From the NCBI GenBank assembly GCA_020852515.1, contig JADZAS010000013.1:1-64000 (forward strand): DNA of 64,000 nt. Direction: 5' to 3'. The translations under genes were made by a program, and so were the position numbers. This stretch comes from Phycisphaerales bacterium (GTDB lineage: Bacteria; Planctomycetota; Phycisphaerae; Phycisphaerales; UBA5793). Below, piece by piece: positions 26,989 to 36,314 of this stretch. Position 1 is the first letter of the stretch. Each line of letters starts with the position of its first letter. Below the pieces are notes generated by a model, which was given only the letters and a program-made list of their open reading frames with translations, had not been told where the DNA came from and searched no databases.

Positions 26989-28569
26989 TCATACCTTGAT
27001 CCGCATCCAGCCGCCGTGCAGGAAGCGGGCGGTGAACATGAGGCAGCGGATCGTCAGTTCGCACACCATCACCAGCCACAGCGGGTAGAGGCCCTTTTCG
27101 GGAAAGAGAAGCGCCGCGATGAGGCATCCGGGCACGCGGATCGCGTAGATGCCGATGCTTGTGATGATCATGGCCATCCGCGTGTCGCCTGCGCCGCGCA
27201 GCCCGCCGCGCAGCACAAGCAGAATGGCGAACGGGACCTGGATGTATCCCGCCAGGCGCAGCAGATCGGGCACCACCTGCCTGTGCATCTCCTGGTCGGA
27301 CATGACCGACACCATCGCCACGGGGTGGAAGATGAAGAAGTAACTGAAGATCGACATGACCACCGCCGCCACGCCGGCGCAGACGAGCGCCGCGCGGGCG
27401 GCCATGCGCGGGTTGCCGGCGCCGAGGTACTGTCCCATCAGCGTCGCCGCCGCCGTGCCCATCGCAAAGCCCGGCAGGAAACTGAACGACTCAAGCCGGA
27501 TGGTGATCTGGTGCGCGCCGATGAGCCCGGGCGCGCCCGCCGCGGCAGCGAGCACCTGGCCGATGACGAGGATGATGAAGAAATTGCCCATCCACATGCC
27601 CAGCGATTCCCACAGGTTCGGCAGGCCGACGTTCATCAGGCGCTTCATTGACGACAGGCGCGGCTTCATGCGGTGCCAGTGCAGGCGCATCACGTCTTCG
27701 CCGCGCCACAGCAGCCAGAGCACAATGACCGCGCCCACGCACCGCGCGATGCACGTCGCCACGCCCACGCCCGCGATGCCGATGGCGATCGATGGAATGC
27801 CGGGCCAGTCGATGGTTCGGCCCATGACGGTGAAGTGCAGCGCCACGCCGGAGAGCAGCCCGTTGAGCGGCAGGTTGATGATGTTCTCGATCATCATGAT
27901 CCACAGCGGGCTGCGCGATTCGCCCGCGCCGCGCAGGCACGCTACGCCCACGTTGGTCACGACCATCGCGGGCATCGACGCCGCGATCGGCCAAAGGTAC
28001 TGCGCCATCAGTTTCGCCGCAACCGGATCGAGTCCGCAAGGGCGGCCGAGGAACGGCGCGGCGATCGCCATCACGATTCCCGCAGCCACGCCGATGATGA
28101 TCGCCAGCGTCATCGACTGACCGAGCACGTCGTTGGCGCGGCTGCGGTGGCCGCTGCCCACGGCGCGGCTGATCAGCGCGGTGGCGCCGATCGCCACCGA
28201 CATCGTGATCACGCCCGTGAACCACATGATGTACGTCGAGAGTCCGACAGCATCGGTCTCTTCGACGCCCAGGCGAGCTGCGACCGCCGTGTCCACCGTG
28301 CCCAGCAGCGCATCGAGGAACGACTGCGCCATGATCGGCCACGACAGCACCCAGATCGCCATGCCCAGCGACAAGCCTGCGAGTTTGCCGGTGCGGATCC
28401 GCCCGTCGCCGCGCGGGTCAGAGCGCGGCGTGACCGGCGATTCGAGACGGTCGGAGGCATGCGCTACGCCCGCCCGGCGCCGAGGCGCGTCGCCGCGGCG
28501 CGACTCAACCCCGGCGTGCGGCTCTGGCGCCACCGCCTCGTCCTGTTGATCCACCGCCGGGCTGTTCAA
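26989..28569 (-). CDS. MATE family efflux transporter
   Basis: A 526-residue inner-membrane antiporter of the MATE family, exporting cationic or organic compounds by sodium or proton exchange. About 12 hydrophobic helices follow a polar N-terminal tail of about 65 residues. Family features include SFLDALLGTVDTAVAARLG near the first helix, ISRAVGSG and IGAHQITIRLESFSFLPGFAMG in the second half. No in-frame ATG fits; TTG 28569 has GAGGAG six bases upstream and I take it as the start. An ATG at 28574 is out of frame. Confidence 0.9.
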   Translation of the reverse strand: MNSPAVDQQDEAVAPEPHAGVESRRGDAPRRRAGVAHASDRLESPVTPRSDPRGDGRIRTGKLAGLSLGMAIWVLSWPIMAQSFLDALLGTVDTAVAARLGVEETDAVGLSTYIMWFTGVITMSVAIGATALISRAVGSGHRSRANDVLGQSMTLAIIIGVAAGIVMAIAAPFLGRPCGLDPVAAKLMAQYLWPIAASMPAMVVTNVGVACLRGAGESRSPLWIMMIENIINLPLNGLLSGVALHFTVMGRTIDWPGIPSIAIGIAGVGVATCIARCVGAVIVLWLLWRGEDVMRLHWHRMKPRLSSMKRLMNVGLPNLWESLGMWMGNFFIILVIGQVLAAAAGAPGLIGAHQITIRLESFSFLPGFAMGTAAATLMGQYLGAGNPRMAARAALVCAGVAAVVMSIFSYFFIFHPVAMVSVMSDQEMHRQVVPDLLRLAGYIQVPFAILLVLRGGLRGAGDTRMAMIITSIGIYAIRVPGCLIAALLFPEKGLYPLWLVMVCELTIRCLMFTARFLHGGWMRIKV

Positions 28570-28684
28570 GACATGCTCCTCGCGCCCCGGCCGCTACGGG
28601 CCGGTGAGAAAAACGATCCTCAAGAATACGCCGGGCCCCCGGAGGAGCCAGCACCGCAGTATCCACCAGTTTCGGGCCCGCCGC

Positions 28685-29323
28685 TCAGAACGGACACGGC
28701 GATACGAGAACCAGCCGCGTCCCGCTCGCCGGGTGGTCAATGCACAGCGAGGTCGCATGCAGCAGCAGCCGGGAACTCATCGCGCACACTTCGGCCGGCG
28801 CATACAGGTCATCGCCGAGAATGGCGTGCCCCGCCGACGCCAGGTGCACCCGCAACTGGTGCGAGCGGCCGGTCTGGGGCGCGAGTTGAACGCGCGTCGT
28901 CGCCTCAGTGCGGTCGAGCACCTCGTAGCGCGTCAGGGACGGCTTGCCGTGCTCGCGATCGACGATCTGCCTCGGCCGGTGCTCGATGTCGGCGCGGATG
29001 GGCAGGTCGATCTCCCCGCGCTCACCCTCGATCCGGCCGTGCGCAATCGCTTCGTATCGCTTGCTCACCGTGCGCTCGCGGAACTGCCGGCACAGCGCGC
29101 GGTGGCTTTCAGGGTTGAGCGCGACGACCATCAGGCCGCTGGTATCCATATCGAGCCGATGCACCTCGCGAGCCCAGCCGAACATCGCGATCAACCGGTT
29201 CACGACACAATCGCTCCCCTGAGGCCCCTTGCCGGGCACACTGAGCATCCCCGATGGCTTTTCGACGCAGACCAGGTGTTCATCGCGATGTACAAGTGCA
29301 AGCGTGTGCATGGGTTCCGTCAC
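28685..29323 (-). CDS. RluA-family RNA pseudouridine synthase
   Basis: A 212-residue pseudouridine synthase. The catalytic motif HRLDMDTSGLMV sits at residues 55-66, with the nucleophilic Asp at 58. Other family parts are VCVEKPSGMLSVPG, RTVSKRYEA and QTGRSHQLRVHLA. It has no S4 domain, so it resembles the RluA/RluC-type small enzymes such as the 23S or tRNA position 32-type synthases; I cannot assign the target base. The start is GTG 29323 or ATG 29311; neither has a strong ribosome site. Confidence 0.9.
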   Translation of the reverse strand: MTEPMHTLALVHRDEHLVCVEKPSGMLSVPGKGPQGSDCVVNRLIAMFGWAREVHRLDMDTSGLMVVALNPESHRALCRQFRERTVSKRYEAIAHGRIEGERGEIDLPIRADIEHRPRQIVDREHGKPSLTRYEVLDRTEATTRVQLAPQTGRSHQLRVHLASAGHAILGDDLYAPAEVCAMSSRLLLHATSLCIDHPASGTRLVLVSPCPF

Positions 29324-29369
29324 TTCCGCCGCCCGTCCGACCTCGTCGCAGACCAGGCGGCGCGAGCCC

Positions 29370-29391
29370 GATCAGGGTCATTTCCCTGATC
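29370..29391. promoter_or_regulatory. Inverted repeat upstream of the beta-propeller gene
   Basis: Perfect 8-base arms GATCAGGG and CCCTGATC are separated by TCATTT. The site lies between the divergent pseudouridine synthase and beta-propeller genes, about 46 bases before a TATACT hexamer at 29438-29443 that may be the -10 of the latter. It has the look of an operator. Confidence 0.45.
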
Positions 29392-29477
29392 AGACCTGCG
29401 GGCCTTTGAGCAGATCAATGCAATGATTGTCTGAGACTATACTGGTGCTGATACGCCCTCTTTCAGGAAGGTGCAAC

Positions 29478-30779
29478 ATGGCTGCGAATGGATCGGTAGT
29501 GGCTGCCTCGCGCAAAGCAAACCTCAGCGGGATTTCACGTCTGGCCGGAGCCGCTTTGGCCCTGGCCGCTTCCGCCGCATTCGGCCAGAACGTCGGCGGC
29601 CCGCCTCCATCGGCTGGGAGCGAAGCCGGTCCAAACTGGCGCGTGGCTGAAAAGGGCATTCTGGCCGACCACGTCCAACTCACCTTCGACGAAGACTTTT
29701 TCAAGGCCGGCGAAGCGTACTTCAGCGGCGACAACCAGTGGGTCATCTACCAGGCGGTCGCCAAACCCGCCGAGGGCGAGGAGCCCGCGCCGTTCTACGC
29801 CATGTACGTGGCCAAACTCAACTGGGAAGACGATCGCCTCACCGGAGCCGGCCGGCCAATTCTCGTCAGCCCGCCCGGGTCGGCCAATACTTGCGGCTGG
29901 TTCGACCCCAACGACCCCTCGCGCATCTACTTCGGCTCGACGATCACGGCTCCCACGGAGAGCGAAGCGCCCGGCTTTCAGCGCGACGGCTCGAAATACA
30001 AGTGGATGTTTCCGACGGAGACCGAGATCATCACCATGATCGTGCCCGAAATCTGGCGCATCCAGCACCCCGGCACGCCGCTGCCGACGCCGACTGAGAG
30101 CGGCATCCGCAAACTCACCCACAACAGCACCTACGACGCGGAAGGCTCGCTCGAGAGCACCGGCCGCTTCATGGTGTACTGCTCGCTCGACGGCGCGCCG
30201 CGCCTGGGCGATCTTCACATCATGGACCTGACCACGGGCCTTTCCAACCTCATCGTCGGCGGCAACGGCTACGACGGCGGGCCGTTCTTCAGCCCCGAGG
30301 GCAAGCGCATCACCTACCGCTCCGACCGGCATGGCAACAACCTCCTCCAACTCTTCGTCGCCGATCTCAAGTTCAACGAGCAGGGCGTGCCCGTCGGCAT
30401 CGAGCGCGAGCATCAGCTCACCGACAACGCCGACGTCAACTGGTGCCCCTTCTGGCATCCCGCCGGCCGGCACCTCGTCTACGCCACCAGCGCCATCGGC
30501 CACTTCAACTACGAAGTCTTCATCACCACCGCCGACCCCGGCAACCTGCCCGGCTCGACCGGCCCTGAGCGCTACGGCCTGCAGACGCGGCGGGTGACGC
30601 ACGCCGGCGGCTTCGATGGCCTGCCCGTGTTCAATTCCGACGGCTCGTACATGATGTGGACCAGCCAGCGGACCATGGACCCGAGGCAGAAGGGCTCGAG
30701 CCAGTTGTGGGCCGCCCGCTTCACCATGGAACTTGACCCCGTCGCTGAGACGCCGGCTGATCCCACTGCGGGTCACTGA
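29478..30779 (+). CDS. Exported TolB-like beta-propeller protein
   Basis: A 433-residue exported protein with a signal sequence (residues 12-36, ending AAFGQ). The body has repeated TolB/WD40-like blades with the PD40 pattern: GGPFFSPEGKRITYRSDR, CPFWHPAGRHLVYATS and LPVFNSDGSYMMWTSQR. It is probably periplasmic and involved in binding. AGGAAGG precedes ATG 29478. A strong terminator follows at 30821. Confidence 0.85.
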   Translation: MAANGSVVAASRKANLSGISRLAGAALALAASAAFGQNVGGPPPSAGSEAGPNWRVAEKGILADHVQLTFDEDFFKAGEAYFSGDNQWVIYQAVAKPAEGEEPAPFYAMYVAKLNWEDDRLTGAGRPILVSPPGSANTCGWFDPNDPSRIYFGSTITAPTESEAPGFQRDGSKYKWMFPTETEIITMIVPEIWRIQHPGTPLPTPTESGIRKLTHNSTYDAEGSLESTGRFMVYCSLDGAPRLGDLHIMDLTTGLSNLIVGGNGYDGGPFFSPEGKRITYRSDRHGNNLLQLFVADLKFNEQGVPVGIEREHQLTDNADVNWCPFWHPAGRHLVYATSAIGHFNYEVFITTADPGNLPGSTGPERYGLQTRRVTHAGGFDGLPVFNSDGSYMMWTSQRTMDPRQKGSSQLWAARFTMELDPVAETPADPTAGH

Positions 30780-30820
30780 GCCGCTGAGACCGCACGGCAT
30801 CGAGGCATCGCGCAGCAGCA

Positions 30821-30854
30821 AACAACCGTCGGCGGAAGCCGACGGTTGTTTTAT
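30821..30854 (+). terminator. Rho-independent terminator of the beta-propeller gene
   Basis: A perfect 13-bp stem (AACAACCGTCGGC) with tetraloop GGAA is followed by TTAT, 41 bases after the stop. The A-rich 5' side would also give a T-run in the opposite direction. The core CCGTCGGC is the same as in the hairpin at 17938. Confidence 0.85.
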
Positions 30855-31024
30855 ATCGCACCGTGGCCGAATCACCTGCAGGTGAGCCGGAAGGCTCAGT
30901 TGGACGATTGAAAACGGGGGGGCACGCGGTGCGGGGGTGCGGACCGTACTATTGACTGCGGCTGATGCCGCCTGCCAGCACAGGATTCTGCGATTGCCTT
31001 GCCGAACAGGGAGATTGTCCTCCG

Positions 31025-34000
31025 ATGATTCTTCAGAGACCCGGCCGATTCGGTCTGCTCGTCTGCACCTGCTGCGCCGCACTGGCCGTGTGCGGCTGTT
31101 CGAATTCGCGCAGCGGCGCCGAAGACGGCAGCCAGGCCCGGACGCCAACTGCGGCCCACTCGAACCCGCCAGCCAACGGCGGCGCGCGGTCCAAGGCGGC
31201 TGTGACCCTTCCCGTTCCGCCCGGCATCGACGCCCAGCGGCTGATGCCGCGCGAGGCGGGCGACGCGAAAGCCTCGCTGGCGCTGGAGGAGGCTTTAGGC
31301 CAGTTGGCCTCGGGCGAATTCATGCCCCAGCCGCGCTCGGCAGCGCCGCCTTCTGAGGATGTGCTGCGCGAAACGATGCGGCTGTACCTGGCGGCGCGCG
31401 AGATGACGCTCGACGGCCGCTACTTTGACTCGATCCGCTCCCTTGAGCAGGCGCTCAAGCTCGATCCCGGAGCCGTGTCGTGCATGCGCCTCATGGCGGA
31501 AAACTACCTTTCGACCATCGGCCCGGCGCGGGCCCTGCGCCTCTATGAGGACATACTGTCTCTCGAACCCGACGACCTCGAAGCGCTGCTGCGGCTGGGC
31601 TCGGCGGCGTGGCAGCGGCGCGATGTGAACAAAGCCGCAGGACTGCTGGGCCGCGCTTACGCGCTGCTGAAAGACGAGCAGGCGGCGGCGAGCCACGCGG
31701 ACATCTGGTTCCTGGTCGCACATGATCTCGGCCAGGTGCTGCTGGCCGAAGGATACGATCGCGCGGGTGTTTCAGTGTGGCGCGCATTGATTCAGCGCCT
31801 GCCGCAGTACCCGCCGGAGTCGGCGCATTTCCAGGCGGAGATCGACCGTCTCTATCGCGTGGCGCCGGAGATGTGGCGCGACCTGGGCGACGCGTACTGC
31901 CGGCTGCAGCGCTACGACGAGGCGGTCGAAGTGTACAGCCAGGCGCTGGGCGCCGCGCGCGTGAGCGATCAGGACATGCTGCCGCGCCTCATCTGGGCGC
32001 TGAGCCAGGCGGGGCGCACGCCTGAAGCGATCGATGCGCTGCTCAAGGCGATCGACGATCCCAAGATGGCCGGGGCGCTCGAACTGGTCGCGCTCTTCCG
32101 CGACTCGCCGCAAGCTGAAGCGCTGGCGACGGCGCTGCGCGGGCGGCTGGCCGAGCAGCCGGGCGAACTGCGATACGTGCAGGCGATCGCGGGGCTCCTG
32201 CCGCCGGAGCGCAGCGACGAAGTGATTCTCGAATTCCTCGGCGAGCACGGCGGCGACGCGGCGGTGCTGCGCGACCTGCTGCCCTGGGCCGTGCAGCGCC
32301 TGGCGCCGTCGCAGCCCGTGCGGCTGATCATCACGCTGGCGCAGGAGAGCGGCGACATCCCCGATTCGCTTCTCGATGAACTCGTCGCGCTCACGGACGA
32401 TCCGCGCCGCTTTCTGGAGGGCTGGGACCAACTGCCAAAGGCGATGCGCGACTCGCTCGAAGGGCAACTCGTGCGTGTCGGGCTGCTGCTGCGCGATTAC
32501 CAGTATGACCAGACCCGCACGGCGCTCGATGCGCTATTGGCCAGGCATCCACGATCGACGGCAGGCCTGCTGAGCAAGGCGACCGTGCTGTTGGTGCTCA
32601 ACCTGAGCGACGAGGCGATTGACGTGCTCAAAGCGACGCCGGGGCAGCAGAGCGATTCGGCCGAACTCGGCTATGACCGCGCCATGTTGCTGGCGCAGGT
32701 GGGTGAGGTTGATGCGGGGCTGGCGCTGCTGGACGAGTTGCAGGCGAAGCGCGGCGAGTCGATCGACGAAGCCGAACACCTTCGGCGCAAGGCTCGACTG
32801 CTGACCAGCGCGGGCCGAGCGAGGGAGGCGGCCGCGGCACTGCGCGGCGCGCTGGAGGTCGAGCCGGGCGACGCCGCGACGTATGGCGCGCTCATCCGCC
32901 TCTACGGCTACGGCGGCCCGCTGCAGGACAGCACGGAGTATGGCAGCGTGGTGCGAGCGCTCTATGCGGCCGCGCCGCAGAGCCGCGAGTTCCGCATGCT
33001 GCGCGCCGAACAGGATGCGGGGCGCGGGCGATTCGATGACGCCATCGCCGCTTACCAGGCGCTACTGGCCGAGGACATCACAGATTCGGTCGCGCTGGAA
33101 GGGCTGGTGAAGATCTGGCTCGCGGCCGGCCGCGCTTCGGAAGCGTCGCCGTGGATCGCCACGCAGCGCATCAACCGGCCCGGCGACCGACGGCTTCGAG
33201 ACGCATGGCTGCGGACGCTCATCGCCGACCAGCGCGGGGGCGAAGCAGTGGAGGTGCTTCGCGCTGCCGTGGCGAAGCGGCCGCAGGATTTCGCGTCTTA
33301 CATCCAACTCGAATCAGCTCTCAAGAGTGTCGGCCGCGAGGACGAGGCGCGGCAGGTGATCGCCCAGCGCTGGAGCCACCAGCCCGAGTCGGTCACGCGC
33401 AGCCTGGCGCTGGCTCAGCTCGACATCGAGCAGGACCTTGGCGAGAGCGCGCTGGCGAACCTGCGCCACGCGCTCGAACTGGCCTCCGAGCACCTCGACC
33501 GGCACGTGGAGAACATCACCGCACTTGCCTCGCGCCTCGCCAGCGAGGCGCTGCGCGCGCAGGCGCTGGAACTGGTCGAATCCATCGGCCGGCAGGCGAT
33601 CGCCAAACAGGTTTCGGCGCCGCCCGCGGTGTTCATCGCCTCGGCGACGGCGATGGTGGAACTGGACCGGCCGCTGCAGGGCATCATTGCTTTCATCGAG
33701 GCGGTGAGTCAGATCGATCCGAAGATCGAGTTCGACCTGACTGCGGTGTGCGCCGTGAGCCTTGGACAGCACGATCGTCTCGATGATGGCTGCGCGCTGA
33801 GCGATCGGTGGCTGGGTGAACAAGGTCCGATCCGCAGGCGCGAAGCCGGCCTGGCGCAGTGGCGGCTGGTGCAGTGCGCCATCCGCGACGAGCCGCAGCG
33901 GGCGATCAATCTGGTGCGGAGGGCGCACGAGCCCGACGGCGACGGGTCAAGGGCATACGAATCGATGCAGATCCTCGACTCGCGGTCGACGGCGGGCGAG

Positions 34001-34663
34001 AGGGACGGCCAGTCCCCGGCGCAGCTGCTGGCGCAGTCACTGTATCTCCTTGCGGGGGCGTTCTCGTCGGAAGGGCACGACGCCTCGCAGGAGATGCTGC
34101 TCGAGGAAGCGCTGGCGGTCGATCCCGATCACGCCATGGCCAACAACGACCTGGGCTACTCGCTGGCGGACCGCAACGTGCGGCTCGAAGAAGCCGAGCA
34201 GATGCTCGTCAAGGCGACCAAGGCGGAAGGAAACAACTCGGCCGTGCTCGATTCGCTCGGCTGGGTGCGTTACAAGCTCGGCAAACTCGAGAATCCCGAT
34301 GATGAGTCGCGTGAGATCTTCGAAAATGCCGCCATTCCGTTGCTCGAAGAGGCGGTGCGGCTGCGGCTCGAAGACCGGAGCGAGATCGACACGACCGTGA
34401 TCCTCGACCATCTCGGCGACGCCTACTGGCGCGCCGGGCAAGAGCAGCGCGCGATGGAAATCTGGCAGAGATCGGTGCGGACCTACGACGAGATCATGCA
34501 GTTGAACGCGGCGACCGTGCAGCAAGACGACGCCAACGCGACGATCGAGTTCTACCGCAAGTACTTCGGCGAGACAATTGAGATGACGCGCACAAAGATC
34601 GAGGCGGCCAAAGCAGGGAAAAAGCCCCCGGTTGCGGCCTCGCCGGGACTGGACAAGAATTGA
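31025..34663 (+). CDS. Large TPR-repeat lipoprotein
   Basis: A 1212-residue lipoprotein. The lipobox is LAVCGC near residue 22. From about residue 90 to the end it is almost entirely TPR helix pairs, clear examples being RYFDSIRSLEQALKLDPGA, RYDEAVEVYSQALGAA and a terminal block DPDHAMANNDLGYSLADRN with LDSLGWVRYKLGK, the latter typical of envelope TPR proteins. It is probably a scaffold for outer-membrane or periplasmic complexes. A GGGAGA lies some 12 bases before ATG 31025. yebC follows after 45 bases. Confidence 0.83.
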   Translation: MILQRPGRFGLLVCTCCAALAVCGCSNSRSGAEDGSQARTPTAAHSNPPANGGARSKAAVTLPVPPGIDAQRLMPREAGDAKASLALEEALGQLASGEFMPQPRSAAPPSEDVLRETMRLYLAAREMTLDGRYFDSIRSLEQALKLDPGAVSCMRLMAENYLSTIGPARALRLYEDILSLEPDDLEALLRLGSAAWQRRDVNKAAGLLGRAYALLKDEQAAASHADIWFLVAHDLGQVLLAEGYDRAGVSVWRALIQRLPQYPPESAHFQAEIDRLYRVAPEMWRDLGDAYCRLQRYDEAVEVYSQALGAARVSDQDMLPRLIWALSQAGRTPEAIDALLKAIDDPKMAGALELVALFRDSPQAEALATALRGRLAEQPGELRYVQAIAGLLPPERSDEVILEFLGEHGGDAAVLRDLLPWAVQRLAPSQPVRLIITLAQESGDIPDSLLDELVALTDDPRRFLEGWDQLPKAMRDSLEGQLVRVGLLLRDYQYDQTRTALDALLARHPRSTAGLLSKATVLLVLNLSDEAIDVLKATPGQQSDSAELGYDRAMLLAQVGEVDAGLALLDELQAKRGESIDEAEHLRRKARLLTSAGRAREAAAALRGALEVEPGDAATYGALIRLYGYGGPLQDSTEYGSVVRALYAAAPQSREFRMLRAEQDAGRGRFDDAIAAYQALLAEDITDSVALEGLVKIWLAAGRASEASPWIATQRINRPGDRRLRDAWLRTLIADQRGGEAVEVLRAAVAKRPQDFASYIQLESALKSVGREDEARQVIAQRWSHQPESVTRSLALAQLDIEQDLGESALANLRHALELASEHLDRHVENITALASRLASEALRAQALELVESIGRQAIAKQVSAPPAVFIASATAMVELDRPLQGIIAFIEAVSQIDPKIEFDLTAVCAVSLGQHDRLDDGCALSDRWLGEQGPIRRREAGLAQWRLVQCAIRDEPQRAINLVRRAHEPDGDGSRAYESMQILDSRSTAGERDGQSPAQLLAQSLYLLAGAFSSEGHDASQEMLLEEALAVDPDHAMANNDLGYSLADRNVRLEEAEQMLVKATKAEGNNSAVLDSLGWVRYKLGKLENPDDESREIFENAAIPLLEEAVRLRLEDRSEIDTTVILDHLGDAYWRAGQEQRAMEIWQRSVRTYDEIMQLNAATVQQDDANATIEFYRKYFGETIEMTRTKIEAAKAGKKPPVAASPGLDKN

Positions 34664-34708
34664 CGCTGTCGATCAGGTTCGGGCAATCAGTCAGGGAGCA
34701 CTCGCGTC

Positions 34709-35458
34709 ATGGCCGGGCATAGCAAATGGGCCAACATCAAGCATCGCAAGGCGAGGCAGGACAAGGCGCGGGGCAAGATGTGGTCCAAGTGCAGCCGCGC
34801 CATCATCGTGGCGGCGCGCCAGGGCGGCGGCGATCCGGACATGAACCTCACGCTCCGCTACGCCATTGACGACGCCAAAGCCGTCAACATGCCCAAGGAC
34901 ACAATCGAAAAGGCGATCAAAAAGGGCGCGGGCGGGGCCGACGACGGCGTGCAGTACACCCCCATGCGCTTCGAAGGCTACGGCCCGGGCGGGGCGGCGA
35001 TCATCATCGACTGCCTGACCGACAACGTGAACCGCACGGCGCCGGAAGTCCGCATGATCTTTGACAAATTCCACGGCAAACTGGGCGTGAGCGGCTCGGT
35101 CGCGTTCGGCTTCACGCAGCGCGGCTATCTCACCGTCGCCGCCGCGGGCGTGGCCGAGGAGACGATCTTCGAGAAGGCGATCGAAGCGGGCGCGGAAGAC
35201 GTGCAGGCCGTTGACGAGTTGTGGGAAGTCTTCACCGCGCCCAACGATCTGCACGCGGTCAAGGAAGCGATCGAGGCGGCGGGCATGACGGTCGAGACGT
35301 CGGAAGTGACCATGCTGCCCAACACCACCGTGCAGTGCGCCGGCGAGAACGCCGAGCGGGTGATGCGGATCATCGAAGCGTTTGAAGATCTCGACGACGT
35401 GCAGAAGGTCTACACGAACGCCCAAATCGCCGATGAGGATCTCGCGCGCCTCAGTTGA
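34709..35458 (+). CDS. yebC: YebC/PmpR family protein
   Basis: A 249-residue member of the YebC family, full length. The invariant start MAGHSKWANIKHRKARQD is present, followed by IIVAARQGGGDP, NMPKDTIEKAIKKG, FEGYGPGG and the acidic C-terminal domain. Members act as DNA-binding regulators or, in recent work, help ribosomes through polyproline stretches. GGGAG precedes ATG 34709. Its last 8 bases overlap the end of the convergent membrane-protein gene. Confidence 0.96.
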   Translation: MAGHSKWANIKHRKARQDKARGKMWSKCSRAIIVAARQGGGDPDMNLTLRYAIDDAKAVNMPKDTIEKAIKKGAGGADDGVQYTPMRFEGYGPGGAAIIIDCLTDNVNRTAPEVRMIFDKFHGKLGVSGSVAFGFTQRGYLTVAAAGVAEETIFEKAIEAGAEDVQAVDELWEVFTAPNDLHAVKEAIEAAGMTVETSEVTMLPNTTVQCAGENAERVMRIIEAFEDLDDVQKVYTNAQIADEDLARLS

Positions 35459-36305
35459 CCACCAGCGTCGTGGTCCAGCGCAGCGGGCCGATGTTCCGGT
35501 ACGAACTAGGCTCCAGATCGACGCGGTAGATGACTTCGATCTCGCAGCGCGGCGACGAATCGGGCGGCGCGTGCAGGCCCAACACGTGAAACTCGACGCG
35601 CGTCGCGTACCAGCCGATGTCAGACTGCGAATCGGCGGCCTCCTCCAGCGTGAACTCCTGGGACTCGCCGTTCACGCGGATTTCGGTAATCTCCAGCCGG
35701 TTCACTCGGTACGGTACGTTGTCGATGCGCTGCCATTCGCGGCCGAACACAGCGGTGATGGAGATCGACGACGGCGACTGGCGCGTGTCGGCGTTGGCGA
35801 GGAACATCGGCGGCGGCACGAGATTGAGCCAGCGGGCCAGCTGTTCATCGCTCAGGCGCGCCTGCTCCATCTGGATGGTGAACCAGCGCTCGCTTTGGCG
35901 CGAATTGTCAAAGAGACGGCGATGCGTTTCATCGAGCCACCAGTCGGCATCGAGCAGCGCATCGGTGATGCCTGACGCCGTGTCCATCGGCAGCGTGTGC
36001 TGCGCGGCGCGGTCGGCGAGCGTGCGCAGGGCGATGCGGCCGTACCACGGGCTGGCCACATCCAGGGTAAGCAGGGCCGCGGGCATCTGGCGGGGAAAGC
36101 CGTCGGCCCGCGTCATGCCAAGGTGGATACCAGCGGCGCACGCGCTGCAGGCGATGGTCATGATGGCCGGGCGGCGGATCGAGCCGGTGATCCACCCTGA
36201 AGCGCGGCCGCGCGCTCGCTGCGCGAGATGCACGCCGACAGCGACCAGCAGCCACAGCGCGCTGAGCGCTGCGGCGGACGCGAGGATAAAGACCAGCAGC
36301 CACAT
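35451..36305 (-). CDS. Hypothetical membrane-anchored protein
   Basis: A 284-residue protein I do not recognise. It has an N-terminal membrane helix (LLVFILASAAALSALWLLVAVGV), a second near residue 50-65 and a large soluble part with Trp-rich WWLDETHRRLFDN and a C-terminal beta-rich half. It is the last of three tightly spaced minus-strand genes (9 bases after the polytopic membrane gene), so it probably works with them. ATG 36305 lacks a clear ribosome site, consistent with coupling. Confidence 0.68.
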   Translation of the reverse strand: MWLLVFILASAAALSALWLLVAVGVHLAQRARGRASGWITGSIRRPAIMTIACSACAAGIHLGMTRADGFPRQMPAALLTLDVASPWYGRIALRTLADRAAQHTLPMDTASGITDALLDADWWLDETHRRLFDNSRQSERWFTIQMEQARLSDEQLARWLNLVPPPMFLANADTRQSPSSISITAVFGREWQRIDNVPYRVNRLEITEIRVNGESQEFTLEEAADSQSDIGWYATRVEFHVLGLHAPPDSSPRCEIEVIYRVDLEPSSYRNIGPLRWTTTLVVN

Positions 36306-36314
36306 CGGATGAGA

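Noticed and set aside
28572-28574. ATG as the start of the MATE gene
   Set aside because: It is out of frame with the transporter; TTG 28569 is in frame and has GAGGAG six bases upstream.
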